Assembly: GCA_002946415.1 (NCBI GenBank)
Contig: NJPS01000051.1
Span: forward strand, 1,129,133 to 1,193,132
DNA length: 64,000 bases
From: Rutstroemia sp. NJR-2017a BVV2
Taxonomy: Eukaryota; Ascomycota; Leotiomycetes; Helotiales; Rutstroemiaceae
Direction: 5' to 3'
This document shows, piece after piece, positions 46,374 to 57,420 of the stretch. Numbering within the stretch: the stretch's first letter is position 1; the number at the start of each line of letters is the position of its first letter. The notes under the pieces are model-generated. The model searched no databases and was not told the origin of the DNA. It was given only the letters and a program-made list of their open reading frames with translations. The position numbers and the translations under genes were made by a program.

Positions 46374-46588
46374 CTAGATGTAAGTGGCCCCCAATGTGTC
46401 ACACATCAGTAGGGCTTTCTAACTTCCATTAATAGGGACCGTCAGAGTCGGTTAAGAGTGGAGCGAAGGCAGAGGTAACGCCGACGAAGAAGAACGGAAC
46501 AGGAAATACCCAAAGAGCGGAGACTAAACAACCGGATGAAGACAAGGAAGGACCTTGTGGTCTGCCTACCAAGTGTACTATCTTATAA
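46371..46588 (+). other. Candidate read-through extension of the flavodoxin-like protein ending in a CaaX box
   Basis: The TGA stop at 46371-46373 is followed by CTAGAT, then a canonical intron 46380-46435 (GTAAGT, CTAAC, AATAG; 56 nt). This intron is in phase 0 relative to the upstream frame, and after it 50 codons stay open to TAA at 46586-46588. The extension is Lys/Gly/Glu-rich, like a flexible linker, and ends GPCGLPTKCTIL. CTIL fits a CaaX box (Leu favours geranylgeranylation) with a second Cys seven residues upstream that could be palmitoylated. UGA-CUA is a known leaky stop context in fungi and animals. An alternative is splicing from the weaker GTCAAC donor at 46359, which also reaches GGACCG in phase 0 and bypasses the stop. 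Either way a second, membrane-anchored isoform (~257 residues by read-through) is predicted. Confidence 0.6.
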
Positions 46589-48121
46589 CCTTGGACCATC
46601 CATACATCAAAAATAATTAATCCATGATGGAACAGCTATCCATTATTGAATATCCACACAACCTGAACTGATGCGAACATCAGCCCTGCACTACTATTAC
46701 GCTGCAATGTCCGGCCAGAACGATCCATCGGTCTGATGACGTCCTGGTTGAAAAGCGCCACTGTGTAGTAGCACCGTTGCCCTATTCAAATCTCTGCCTG
46801 CAACGGCCAGTAAATTGACCACGTGCATGCCTATGGCATTTTGAAAATCGAGTGTGCAAGCCTCTCCGCTCAAATTCGTCTTTTTCTCCTGTCGTCGCCT
46901 TTCCCGTACCCTCTTCTGGGTTTCAAAAAGTCTTCGTGTTCTTAACATCCATATTCTATAAGGACAGTTCGGATATCACCATGTTCTATTCTCAAGTTGA
47001 AGTATAGGTCCCATAAAAAGACCCCTTGTTTTGGATACACAGGCATGAGACAAATGATATTCAGAAGTTTCACGGACACTTGCGCCCTGCTAGGCCCAGG
47101 TTCTTCGACAAGCTAGTAGTATTCGAAGTCGTTGACCCGTGAAGGACACTGTTGGTTCACAGTTCAGATGTTCGTGGTAACTATAGGTGAACCCGCTGTA
47201 GGGACAACAATAAGTTACAGGGGTAGTGAGCTCTCATCATAACATGATGAGTTATAATTTGCGATTATATGAGGCTTGAGGATGGTCAAGTTTTCCGGTA
47301 GTCCTAGAAGCCGGAGAGGCAACAAATCTCAGGTGTGTCAGCCGATTAGACCCCGTTGCCTCTGTGGTACAGCTTCAAGCTAGAATGCCCAAAGTAGCAC
47401 ACAACGTTTTAAGATTGCTCGCTAGGTGAGATTCGTTGTAGGTTACCAAAACCCGATTGTAATCGAGAGAATGCCCAAACGCGACGTAGATAGTGAGAAG
47501 GGAAGAGTTCTGGGGAGGCACAGAATCACCTAGAGAGCAGACGGATACGAATGGAGCGGTCAGAATTGTAAAATAAGAACTATGAGTTCGGCTTATGTGT
47601 GCGTTGATAATTTTATAGTAAGCCATAGGAACTCACTTATTGCCTTTTGTCCACTGTCCGGCTTTCGGAGCTTTGCGAAGGCCGAAGGGAATGATGAGGC
47701 CCTGTCAATATATTTCCAATCAATAGCATTTCCAATTCGATGACATTTTCTTCGTTGTTCGCGTCTTTCGTAGCCCGCAAACACCGCGGAGATGAAGTAG
47801 CACCCGACTATGAATCAGCCAATCATATCGCATTGCTCATGCAGCTTGCTTACAATGCGCAGTGGCTTCCCGGACTGCGAACTTCAAAGCATTAATGCGG
47901 GGTTGAGACAAAAGTAAGATACGGTTCCGGTATACAAGAATTCTTTCAAGAGAACAAACAGTATAAATAGCCTTTTGCAGCGTGCCTTCCCAGGTCCTAA
48001 AGCGCCCATCCTAATCTATTCGACTCCAGTCTTTCTTCACGGGAACCATTACACTCAATAATTGACACTCAGTTTATACACAGAATCAGCTTGCCATTTC
48101 TCCTCCACCTCTTCGAAAAAC
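46589..48121. other. Intergenic
   Basis: About 1.5 kb between two + strand genes. Short minus-strand open frames (for example 46697-46948) have no family features. No RNA gene was recognised. The last 60 bp is the leader of the NmrA-like gene. Confidence 0.4.
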
Positions 48122-49373
48122 ATGGCATCTAAAAAGCTCCTCGTTGTTTTTGGGGCTACGGGAGTCCAGGGTGGCTCTGTAGTTAAATCTATACTAGGTG
48201 ATCCGAATATGAGAGCGCAATGGACCGTCAGAGGCATCACCCGAGACGTCACAAAGCCATCGGCGAAGGAACTTGAGGCGCTTGGTGCGGAGACGGCAGC
48301 TGTCAGAATTTGCCCAATACCCAATACTTCTAAGGCAAATGCAGCTAACAGCTCTTCAAGGCAAATCTGAACGACCCATCCAGTCTCAAATCAGCGTTGA
48401 AGGGAGCGTATGCTGTGTACGCAGTCACCAATTTCTGGGAAAGCCAAAGTGCAGAGGTTGAGAAGGCACAGGGAACCGCAATTGCGGATGCCGCCAAGGT
48501 AATGAGCTCAAATATTAGAATACCATTCAGTTCTTGCTTAACAAGTCATGATTACTAGGAAGCTGGTGTACAACACTTCATCTGGAGCTCCTTGTTGAAC
48601 ATCACAGAGCGTAAGTCGACATTCTAACCTGATGTGACGCCCCATACTAACTCCGTCCTGTCCAGTCAGTAAAGGAGCGTTGCCAATGGTCACTCATTTT
48701 GATTCCAAAGCCGACGTCGAGGTATATATTCGGAAGATTGGCATCCCAGCGACATTCTTCCTTGCCGGGTTTTATATGTCAAACATTCCGGGATCAAACC
48801 TAGCTCGAATGCCTCCAGATCAGAAATGGAAGCTCGCGTTTCCTATTCCAGCTTCAGCTCCAGTCCCGCTCTTTGATGCAGGTAAACATGGCTGCGGATT
48901 GAATTCTGTGAATTTAAAACAGACTAACTAACTATTGTGTAGCCAACGACACCGGGAAATTTGTTAAAGGCATCCTGATCAATCGAGAAAAACTTCTTGG
49001 AAAGAGAGTGTACGGTGCCACAGAGTATCTGACCTTGACTGAGATATTGAATCAGTTCAAGGAGCTGTATCCAATTGCCGGCGAGGGTGCTGAGACGGTT
49101 GAGCTCCCGCACGATGTGTATAAAGCCACTCTCGGAAAGTATGGCATGTCTGAGGAGGCGCAAGAGGAACTTTTGCAAAACATGAGATTGCTGGCCGAGT
49201 TTGGATATTACGGGGGAGATTCTTTGGATGAGAGTCACTCGGTGAGTACAAATGGTGTGAACAGAAGATGTTGGGGAATTGGATGCTGATTGTAGAACTA
49301 GATCCTGGTCGACAAATTGACAACTTGGAAAGAATTCATGTCAAAGGCGCCGGCCTTGGCTGACTTGAAGTAG
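48122..49373 (+). CDS. NmrA-like NAD(P)-binding protein
   Basis: Exons 48122-48301, 48361-48498, 48559-48610, 48666-48881, 48943-49241 and 49302-49373 give 318 residues. It has the NmrA-type Rossmann motif [18 protein letters not shown] (GxxGxxG), then [23 protein letters not shown], a C-terminal [20 protein letters not shown] and [12 protein letters not shown]. Family members sense NAD(P) or regulate GATA factors; others act as atypical reductases. The role is unknown here. Intron 1 has a weak GTCAGA donor. Intron 5 offers two AGs six bases apart: the first leads at once to a stop, so the second is used in this model. Confidence 0.88.
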
Positions 49374-50129
49374 CGAAGCAGCGAACGGAATAGCAGCGAA
49401 CGGAATAGTAGGTAGGCGCGGGTTATGCACTGTCGGTAGTAACTTCTAGAGCAAAGGGCCGTGATGTACCACTCAGTAGGGCGTACACTGGTGCGCCCTC
49501 GTAGTTCCATACTTCGTATAAGAATGGGAAACAGTGCAAATAAATATACACAAGTTTGCACGAGGAAGATGAATTTGCTGTTTGCCGCTTGTTTTGGGTG
49601 CCGAGTCCGAGTGCAGTCTTATCTTTCGCTCGAACAATAAAATGCCGAGGTCCATAAGGCCACAAGCCAGTCAATCGGCGAGACCGCACCCTTTCAAAGA
49701 ATAGTTTTAGAATCCCCAACCTCCATTCCACCACACGACTTTCTCTTCTTTCTCGCAAAGGAGTAATTCCTATTAATCAACAACCAAAAGAAAAGGCCTC
49801 GTATCTCGACTCCAGTATTCGAAAGGATATTTAACGACTGTAGACTGTGGAAAGTAATCTCGCCGTCACTCTCCCCGCAAAAGAAACAAAGAACTTTCTT
49901 TGGCTTTCGCCCCCGGCCGAAAACACACGTCACGAGATTCATTCCTCTGCTCGATTTCTAATCGTTCGTCGCCAATCGCTCGCAGATATCGAAATCCACG
50001 AAGACACTGGACAGCCTCAACCGACGCAGGACGTGACGCTACCAGAGATTGAGTGTACTCGGCCTCCAAGGTCTGTGTCAACACTGGTTGGATGAAGGCA
50101 AGTGAATTAAATTAATCAACCAGCCAGCC
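49374..50129. other. Intergenic with a duplicated 15-mer
   Basis: About 750 bp. CAGCGAACGGAATAG occurs twice in tandem at about 49379-49409. The rest is the PEX13 promoter and leader; no gene is supported. Confidence 0.4.
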
Positions 50130-51588
50130 ATGGCTTCACCGCCAAAACCGTGGGAGAGGGGTGGCGCCGCTACCTCCTCTGGAGCAAGTCCAGGTTTGTT
50201 GCTAATCTTTGCTTGATTGCTTGATCCACTAAACCGTCATTCTTCTTGCAAACGGCTAACATCCTACTTTTCGACCAGCCATGAACACAAGCGCATCTGC
50301 AACGACAACGGGAACTTCTACTTCGGCGACACCATTATCATCCGCGACTAGCATCTCATCTGCACCAGCTATTCCAGAGCGCCCATCTACACTTACGAAC
50401 GCTGTTAACCGAAACGCATCCGCTTATTCTCCATACGGCGCAAACAGAATAGGAGCCGTCGGCGCATCGCCATATGGTATGGGAGGAATGGCATCATACT
50501 CATCGCCATACTCGCGAATGGGAGGATATGGCGGCTACAGCCCATACGGCGGCATGGGTGGCTATGGATCTATGTATGGCGGAGGTATGGGTGGGATGTA
50601 TGGCAATATGGGAGGGATGCCCGGAGATCCAAACGACTCAAACAGCCTGACGCATGGCTTCACTCAGAGTACTCAGGCTACGTTCCAGATAATCGAAAGC
50701 ATAGTTGGAGCTTTTGGTGGGTTTGCTCAAATGCTTGAGAGCACATATATGGCTACACATTCTAGTTTCTTTGGTAAGTTTGCATTTTTCAAAGCTTACG
50801 AGTGAGGTTATGGTTTACTAACTATGGTAGCAATGGTATCGGTTGCTGAACAATTTGGAAATCTGCGCAATACCCTGGGGTCCATTCTAGGCATATTTAC
50901 TATGCTTCGCTGGCTCCGCACACTTTTCGCGAAAATTACTGGTCGTCCTCCACCAGCAGATGCGACATCTCTAACGCCTCGTGCCTTTGCCTCTTTTGAA
51001 GGCCGTAAGCTCCTTCCGGATGGTAGCGCGCCGCCCCGTCCATCAAAGAAGCCTTTCCTCTTCTTCTTAGCTGCAGCCTTCGGTCTTCCCTATCTGATGG
51101 GCAAGATGATCAAAGCTCTCGCCGCTTCACAAGAAGAGGAACAGAGAAGGATTGCAGCTTCGGGACAACTGGTTGGTCCCGATGGTGAACTGGTTCCTCA
51201 GCAACTCGACCCATCCAAGCTCGATTTCTGCCGCGTACTCTACGATTATACCCCTGAATCCGGTACTTCCGTTCAAGGCATAGATCTTGAGGTCAAGAAA
51301 GGGGATCTTGTGGCTGTGTTGAGCAAAAGTGATCCCATGGGAAACCCATCCGAATGGTGGCGCTGTCGCGCCCGAGATGGACGTATGGGGTACCTCCCAG
51401 GCGTATATTTGGAGGTAGCTCGCAGACCAGGTCAACCTATTGCAGAGATCCAAAGTGCGAGCCAGAGCGGAAGCCGCACGAGCACTTTGACTAGTTCAAG
51501 TCTTGTGAACAAGCCGCCTCCTACGGTAGCTGGTAAAGCAGGAGATATTGGCGTCGAAAGCTTTCAAAAGAGCCAATTCTATTCATAG
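50130..51588 (+). CDS. PEX13: Peroxisomal membrane docking protein Pex13
   Basis: Exons 50130-50193, 50279-50773 and 50831-51588 give 438 residues. Order of features: a short N-terminus MASPPKPWERGG, a Ser/Thr-rich stretch, a Tyr/Gly/Met-rich repeat region (GGYGGYSPYGGMGGYG, about residues 95-145) like that forming the Pex13 meshwork, then the conserved membrane region (QIIESIVGAFGGFAQMLEST and FLFFLAAAFGLPYLMGKMIK). The SH3 domain runs from CRVLYDYTPESG to GYLPGVYLEV. It docks Pex5 and Pex14 in matrix-protein import. The first exon carries only 21 codons. Confidence 0.96.
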
Positions 51589-52847
51589 AGTATAGAACGG
51601 CGAGCACAGAGAATGTCTCTCCCTTGTTTTGAAAGGCCAAAGGGCGTTTGGCGTAGTGATATTCCCACGTTTCTTGATTGCTGGGTCTGGTTTAAAAGGG
51701 GTGTTATGACTGGCTGGCTTTATTCGTGGTACGACTGATGATGTTCTTTGAGGAGCATGTAGATAATCATTCGCATTGTTTGAGTTAGGAGTTGTACGAT
51801 TCTCTACATGCTAAAATCTTTTAATCTAGGTATATGTAATGGCTACTATTGGAAATAAAAGCACGCATATAGATCCAGCATTGGGGCTACTTGAAGCCTG
51901 ACCTCAGATCTCGTGTCCATCTCACTAAACAGTTCGCTCATTATACACTAGCGTTCTATCGTGACAGTGCAAAAGCTATATATACCTTTGTTTTCTGCAA
52001 CATATATACACCAAGGCGCGTTGGAAGCTCCTGCTTGCCATCCACTAATTCTTTATACAAAATAGTGTGCCCGGAGGCTTATCTTGTCACTATACCTCTC
52101 TTCGCGAGTCTGAACCGGTTGATATAATGTCTTGATTTGTGTTGGCATCTGACAGTCCTACTGTCTCGCCCGTTTAATTCACTTCCTTCTCTCATCGTTG
52201 CTCTCTGAATATCTTCTCTAAATTCCCCTGTACCATCTGATTCCGATCGTTTTCTTCGAGAAGATTTCCAGCCTCGGCATGCAGAGAATATTTTACAGGC
52301 GCCAGCTCGGAGAGTTGCAGCGCCCACGTTTGACCATCACCGGCCTAATGGTTCTCTCTCGCCGGTTTGATGTTCCTGGCCGGATAAAACTGAGCGAAGT
52401 GGCGTTTGATAAAACCGCTGTATTTACTGTAAATATACACTTACTCAGGCTGCAGTCAGGTCTGTGGTCCTGGATCACGGCGCTATGTGGCAGCTTGCAC
52501 AGATCCTTCGCCTTTCTCGTCGAGAAGAATGAATTCCGTTGGGTATGTATTACTTCAGAGATAAATCAGTATAGAGCAAAGGTGCATATATAGCCGACAC
52601 AACAATAATGCTAGCCATGGATAACAGGCTGACGGCGACGATGACGGATATACTTTAAACTGTCAAAGAGAATCTTCGGGGTTTATATAGTAACAATCTG
52701 TTACCATAAACTGTATATATAATTGATTGTCTATCGGCACTTGTCTTGGGTTGGCACTCAATCATAAACAATTCACTTACCTCGAGTAGCGTGCTCAAGA
52801 GCTTCCCAAACTTCTATTTATAGAGCTGAAATACCTAGATACACATC
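51589..52847. other. Convergent intergenic between PEX13 and HIS4
   Basis: About 1.26 kb, unusually long for convergent genes. Several minus- and plus-strand frames of 60-100 codons exist (for example 52079-52327 and 52279-52593), but none has family features or clean introns. Confidence 0.4.
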
Positions 52848-55531
52848 CTAAAGGTTCTTTTCGTCCATATACTTGATCCTTATTCCTACAGCTCGCCTGT
52901 GGGCTTCCAATTCTTCGACCTTGGCCAACTGCATTACAGCGTCTCCAACATTCCTCAATCCCTGTGTCGTCAAGTGCGAGCTTGTGATGTGCTTGACATA
53001 GGACCCCAGATTCACACCAGAGTATTGTTTAGCATATCCATAGGTGGCTGTTCACGATGTCAGTGTAAGTCCAAGACAACCAAGGTAATATACTCACGTA
53101 GAGAGTGGTTAACACCAGCAGAGTAATCGCCAACACTCTCAGGTGTCCATTCGCCAATAAAAACGCTTCCTGCGTTCTCGACAAGTTCTACGGCATCTGC
53201 CGCATCCTTGACCTGCAATATTAGATGCTCGGGGGCATATTCATTACTCAGCTTCATTGCCTCCTGGATATCTTTAACAACGAGGGTTACGGAATGCTCA
53301 ATTGCCCCCCTAACGATGTCAACTCTTGGCAATTCCATGGCCTGTGAATGAAGCTCGTCTTCGATTGCCTGTAACTCTTGCTCAGAAAGATCAATAGCAA
53401 TCAAAATGACTTGACTGTCAACACCATGCTCTGCCTGTGATAGAAGATCGGACGCAACGAACGCCGGGTTCGCATCTTTATCAGCTATGACAAGAACTTC
53501 AGAAGGCCCAGCCGGCATGTCGATACTGACTCCTGCATTTGTATCGTTGCTAACGTACATTTTCGCTGCTGTGACAAATTGATTACCAGGTCCAAGGATC
53601 TTGTCAACTTTACTAACACTCTCAGTACCGTAAGCCATAGCTGCGACAGCCTGGGCACCACCAGCCAGCACGATGCTTTCCGCTCCCACTTTATGAGCCA
53701 CATAGACTATTTCTGGAGTGATCCTACCATCCGCTCTAGGTGGTGATGCAAAGACGATCTTCTTGCATCCAGCTACCATGGCTGGTACACCAAGCATAAG
53801 AGCTGTACTGGGAAGCACGGCGGTACCACCGGGAATATAGAGTCCAACCCGCTCAATCGGCTTCGAAAACCTGCTGCATATTATTCCTGGCATTGTCTCC
53901 ACTCTCAATGGAGCTTCTTCTTTTTGCGCAGAATGAAACTTGCGAATGTTTTCGAAAGATATATCGATCGCTTCAATAGTCTCAGGTGGCAGGTCCATCA
54001 GAGATTGAGCGAATGGTGCTTTGATGACTGGAGATGTCAGAGAAGTTGCCTTCTCAAACTTGTGAGTGTAACCAAGTAAAGCTTTATCACCTCCAGTTCG
54101 TACTTCATTAATTATAGGATTGACAATGCCCATGATCACATCAGTCGATCGTTGAGAAGGTCGCTGCAAGACGTCTTTGAGATCGGCTTCGGATGTAGTT
54201 GCAGCATTGTATCGCTTCATCGTTATGCGTCCGTTCTGAAGACCTGCCGTGTCTTCTGCTCTTTTAGGTACTGAGGAAGCCTCTTTGACCGCCTCTTTTG
54301 TGCTCCGAGACTTTTCGGCGTCCGTGGAGTCATTGGATATTCCTTCTTTAGCAGCCCATTGCCCCTTGGCGTCACCTTGTCGTCTTTTAACCTTAACACT
54401 TTTGGCATCCAAACTTCGTTCAATATCAGCAAGGGTAACACCGACAGAAACAGCTTTAGTCATTGCGAAATAAATAAGATCTGCTGCCTCGAAAGCAACA
54501 TCGCTGCTCGTCTTCGCATCACATAGCTCCTCAGCCTCCTCCATTATCTTCGCCCGTAATAGCTTCTCATCCGAAAAGAGGCGTGCGGTGTATGAGCCTT
54601 CAGGTGCCGAAGACTTCCTTGACAGAAGGGTCTTCTCAAGCTTCGAGATACCCCGGAGCTCTCCAAAACATGTTGACTGTGGTAGGTGGCAGAATCCTCG
54701 CCCTTGTTGTTTGACTACAAATTTGAGGCAGTCTTGATCGCAATCCAAGGATATGCGAATAAGTTCTTGGGTGTCTCCTGATGTAGCCCCTTTGTACCAT
54801 AATCCGCGCTTCCTGCTTTGGTACACACCTGTGCCTGTCTTCAGCGACTCTGCCAGACTCTCCTGGCTGCTATAAACTAGCCCAAGGGCAATTCCCCTTT
54901 CGTCTGTTACCACTGTTGGAACCAAATTGTCGGCTCTGTCCGAGGTCCAAGAGGCGGCAATCAACTGGGGAACAGAGATTTGATCTTCCGTAGCCTGTTC
55001 TACGCTGAGTCGCGTCGCGGGTATAATGGGAATCGCTGAGAACTCTCTAGCTATCTCAACGAGTTTTTCGATGTTGCATTCAGCAGTTGATGCGAGGAAT
55101 ATGGGTGATGATTTCCTCTCTTTGAAATCCTCGAGCAGTGATTTCGTGTATGCTTCATCCACAAAGTTCAACAACCCCCCCTTAAGATATTCGGTGTTTG
55201 TCTGTGGTTGTGGTATGATAGGAAGTACACGATCCTCATACTTTGACAGTGATTCTAATTGTGACGGTTTTACAAACACCGTACGAGCACCGGAGTCCAA
55301 AATAAGTACGATATCCTCTGTAGAAGTGACGGCAGATACGTCAACATATGTGCCAATCGTGATATGTCGTTGCAGGAAGGAAAATAGTATCTCGAGGTTG
55401 TCGTCGTTCGCAGTTAAATAAACACATCCAAGATAGGATAGTTGGGTCCTAGTAAGGCCGACCTTGGAATCTGCTGGCCCATTGCCAAGGTCAACGCTTG
55501 GGATGAAGGGAAGAGGACTCGATACTTCCAT
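52848..55531 (-). CDS. HIS4: Trifunctional histidine biosynthesis protein His4
   Basis: Exons 55531-53098 and 53047-52848 give 877 residues; the intron (GTGAGT...GAACAG, 50 nt) joins NHSL to PTYGYAKQY. Domain order is that of fungal His4. First comes an N-terminal cyclohydrolase region with GVYQSRKRGLWYKGATSGDT and DCDQDCLKFVVKQQG (phosphoribosyl-AMP cyclohydrolase). Next is the pyrophosphohydrolase helix bundle (KIMEEAEELCDAKTSSDVAF, FEAADLIYFAM). Last is histidinol dehydrogenase (VGLYIPGGTAVLPSTALMLG, ILGPGNQFVTAAKMYV, LLSQAEHGVDSQVILIA). It catalyses steps 2, 3 and 9-10 of histidine synthesis. A perfect Gcn4-type site lies 105 bp upstream. Confidence 0.97.
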
Positions 55532-55635
55532 AGCTGTTTGGTATGGATTGGATATGGTGAGGAAAGAACGGCTGTGGAAGGCCAGAAGTGTGAAAAGGAA
55601 TCTGGAAATGAAGTAGGTGAGACGAATCAAGTCAA

Positions 55636-55642
55636 TGAGTCA
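55636..55642. promoter_or_regulatory. Gcn4/CPC1-type amino acid control element TGAGTCA
   Basis: A perfect TGA(C/G)TCA palindrome lies 105 bp upstream of the HIS4 start codon. HIS4 is the classic target of general amino acid control in yeast and of cross-pathway control in filamentous fungi. A weaker TGACTCT lies about 17 bp further from the gene. Confidence 0.7.
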
Positions 55643-55821
55643 GTATGCGGAAAGCTTGACTCTACTCGTACTCGCACATGAAAAACTACTAAGGACAATG
55701 AAACGAAATAGAGGGGCAAGCTCCGAAAAAAAATCGACGACTTTTTGCTGATGCAATATGGAGGGGTCTAGTTCCGATCGCGCATAATAAGACAAGGATC
55801 TGTTCGAGCTCCCATCACCAG

Positions 55822-55863
55822 CCACCATTTACCAGCCACCATTTACCAGCCACCATTTACCAG
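55822..55863. repeat. 14-bp tandem repeat, three copies
   Basis: The unit CCACCATTTACCAG is repeated three times without mismatch in the HIS4-TAF9 intergenic region, with partial units at each end. It looks like a minisatellite; no function is visible. Confidence 0.8.
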
Positions 55864-56069
55864 CCACATCTGCACAGGCATCCTCATGACTTCAGCCTGC
55901 TTGCTCTAGATCCTCAGCCTCACATGTACTTCGTAGATATTCATGTCAACCTTCACTTCTACATGAACCAAGATCTATCACGCCCACTACGCAAAACAAT
56001 TGACCAAGCAATCGGACTTTGATCGGGGCGACTACGGACTACTGAATTGATTCATCACATTGCAGGGTC

Positions 56070-56834
56070 ATGGCAGATGTCAATGGTGATTCAGTACCCC
56101 AGACCAATGGCCACGGTTCATCATCCCCTCCCTCTCAACCAAACGCTCCTCCGAACCCCCAGCCTACCCCATCAGCTTCTGGCCCTGCCGCAACCCCGGC
56201 TGTTCCGCTTACATCACTACAAGACAATGGGCTTTCGAAACGTCCGCGCGACGCCCGCTTGATCCACATGCTTCTCTCGTCCCTGGGTGTGGCTGCATAC
56301 CAGGAACGCGTCCCACTTCAGCTACTTGACTTTGCATACAGGCATTCATCTTCTATTCTCTCGGACGCATTGCATCTCTCATCGGACGCTTACGTGTCTC
56401 AGCAAACTCGCGCCCGAGATGCGCCGCCGGGAGGGGGCTTTCGCGATGCAGATGGGCAGGTCAGTGCAAATGCGGTACAGCTCGCTATACAAAGTCGATT
56501 ACAGTATCAGTTTGGGGGTGGGAATGGTGGTGGGTTGAGCAAAGAATTCCTGTTGGAAACTGCTCAAGCACGAAACAAAATTGGCCTACCAAGAGTCTTG
56601 CAGAACGAATGGGGTGTACGGTTACCTGCCGAAAGATTCGTTCTGACTGGTGTTCCATGGGGCCTGAAAGACGAATGGGAGGAAGAAGAAGACGTATCTA
56701 TGGGAGACGCAATGGAGGGTGTCATGCCTACGCAAGAAGAAACTGCTGACGGTGACGAAGAGGGTGCTGGAGATATGAACGATTTGTTTGGTACGAGTGG
56801 AGATATGGACGAGGATATGGACAAAGAAGAGTGA
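56070..56834 (+). CDS. TAF9: TFIID/SAGA subunit TAF9
   Basis: A single exon of 254 residues. The histone fold is clear: RPRDARLIHMLLSSLGVAAY, RVPLQLLDFAYRHSSSILSD and VSANAVQLAIQSRLQYQF, followed by the TAF9 signature ETAQARNKIGLPRVLQNEWG and LPAERFVLTG. TAF9 pairs with TAF6 in TFIID and SAGA. The first ~55 residues are Pro/Ser-rich and likely disordered, and the C-terminal 45 residues are strongly acidic. Confidence 0.95.
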   Translation: MADVNGDSVPQTNGHGSSSPPSQPNAPPNPQPTPSASGPAATPAVPLTSLQDNGLSKRPRDARLIHMLLSSLGVAAYQERVPLQLLDFAYRHSSSILSDALHLSSDAYVSQQTRARDAPPGGGFRDADGQVSANAVQLAIQSRLQYQFGGGNGGGLSKEFLLETAQARNKIGLPRVLQNEWGVRLPAERFVLTGVPWGLKDEWEEEEDVSMGDAMEGVMPTQEETADGDEEGAGDMNDLFGTSGDMDEDMDKEE

Positions 56835-57420
56835 TTGACTAATGGTTTGCATCCAATGGAATCATGGGCATTGGCGCTACTATCATTATATCCGACGGGA
56901 GCGATATAACCCAAGATGGAAGGGCACACTAATTAAGCGTGGCTTCTTCCATAAGTATGACTTTAGGCAGTGTGCAGAGGAGGCTCTTGGAATACACAGG
57001 CATACGAGTGGGTCTTCATTCAAAGGGGCTAAGAATGGTGAGGTTGAGCATGGTCAATGAGTTCAAGTATTTGGGTACTTCATTGAGGACAAGGAAACTG
57101 ATGACCACCATTCTGATTTAATCCAGAATCATCACGTGAAGCCCATCGTCAAAGTCGGCTTGCGGAGGACATCCGGGTGCAACTCTGAAATACCTCGGTC
57201 ATGTCTTTGTGGTTCACAAAGTTCAGTACTGCTTGGACAACGTGGGAGATCGCCGAGAAAACTCAATAATAAGCAAGGCAAAGCCTCGAATTTGATATCC
57301 TGCACGTATTACTCGCAAGTGTCTCTAATTGTTCACTACATCGTTTCGAAATGCTCATATGGCTTAGAAGTGGCTCACTCCTATTGTTTACGGGACAAGG
57401 ATCCTATAGCTATCACGAAA
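56835..57420. other. Transition zone between gene space and repeat island
   Basis: About 590 bp with no gene that I can support. Base composition is still normal. Open frames on the + strand are short and unconvincing. Confidence 0.35.

Larger units (their letters stand above)
55532..56069. other. Divergent promoter region of HIS4 and TAF9
   Basis: About 540 bp with no gene. It contains a Gcn4-type site (55636-55642) and three copies of a 14-bp tandem unit (55822-55863). Confidence 0.5.
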
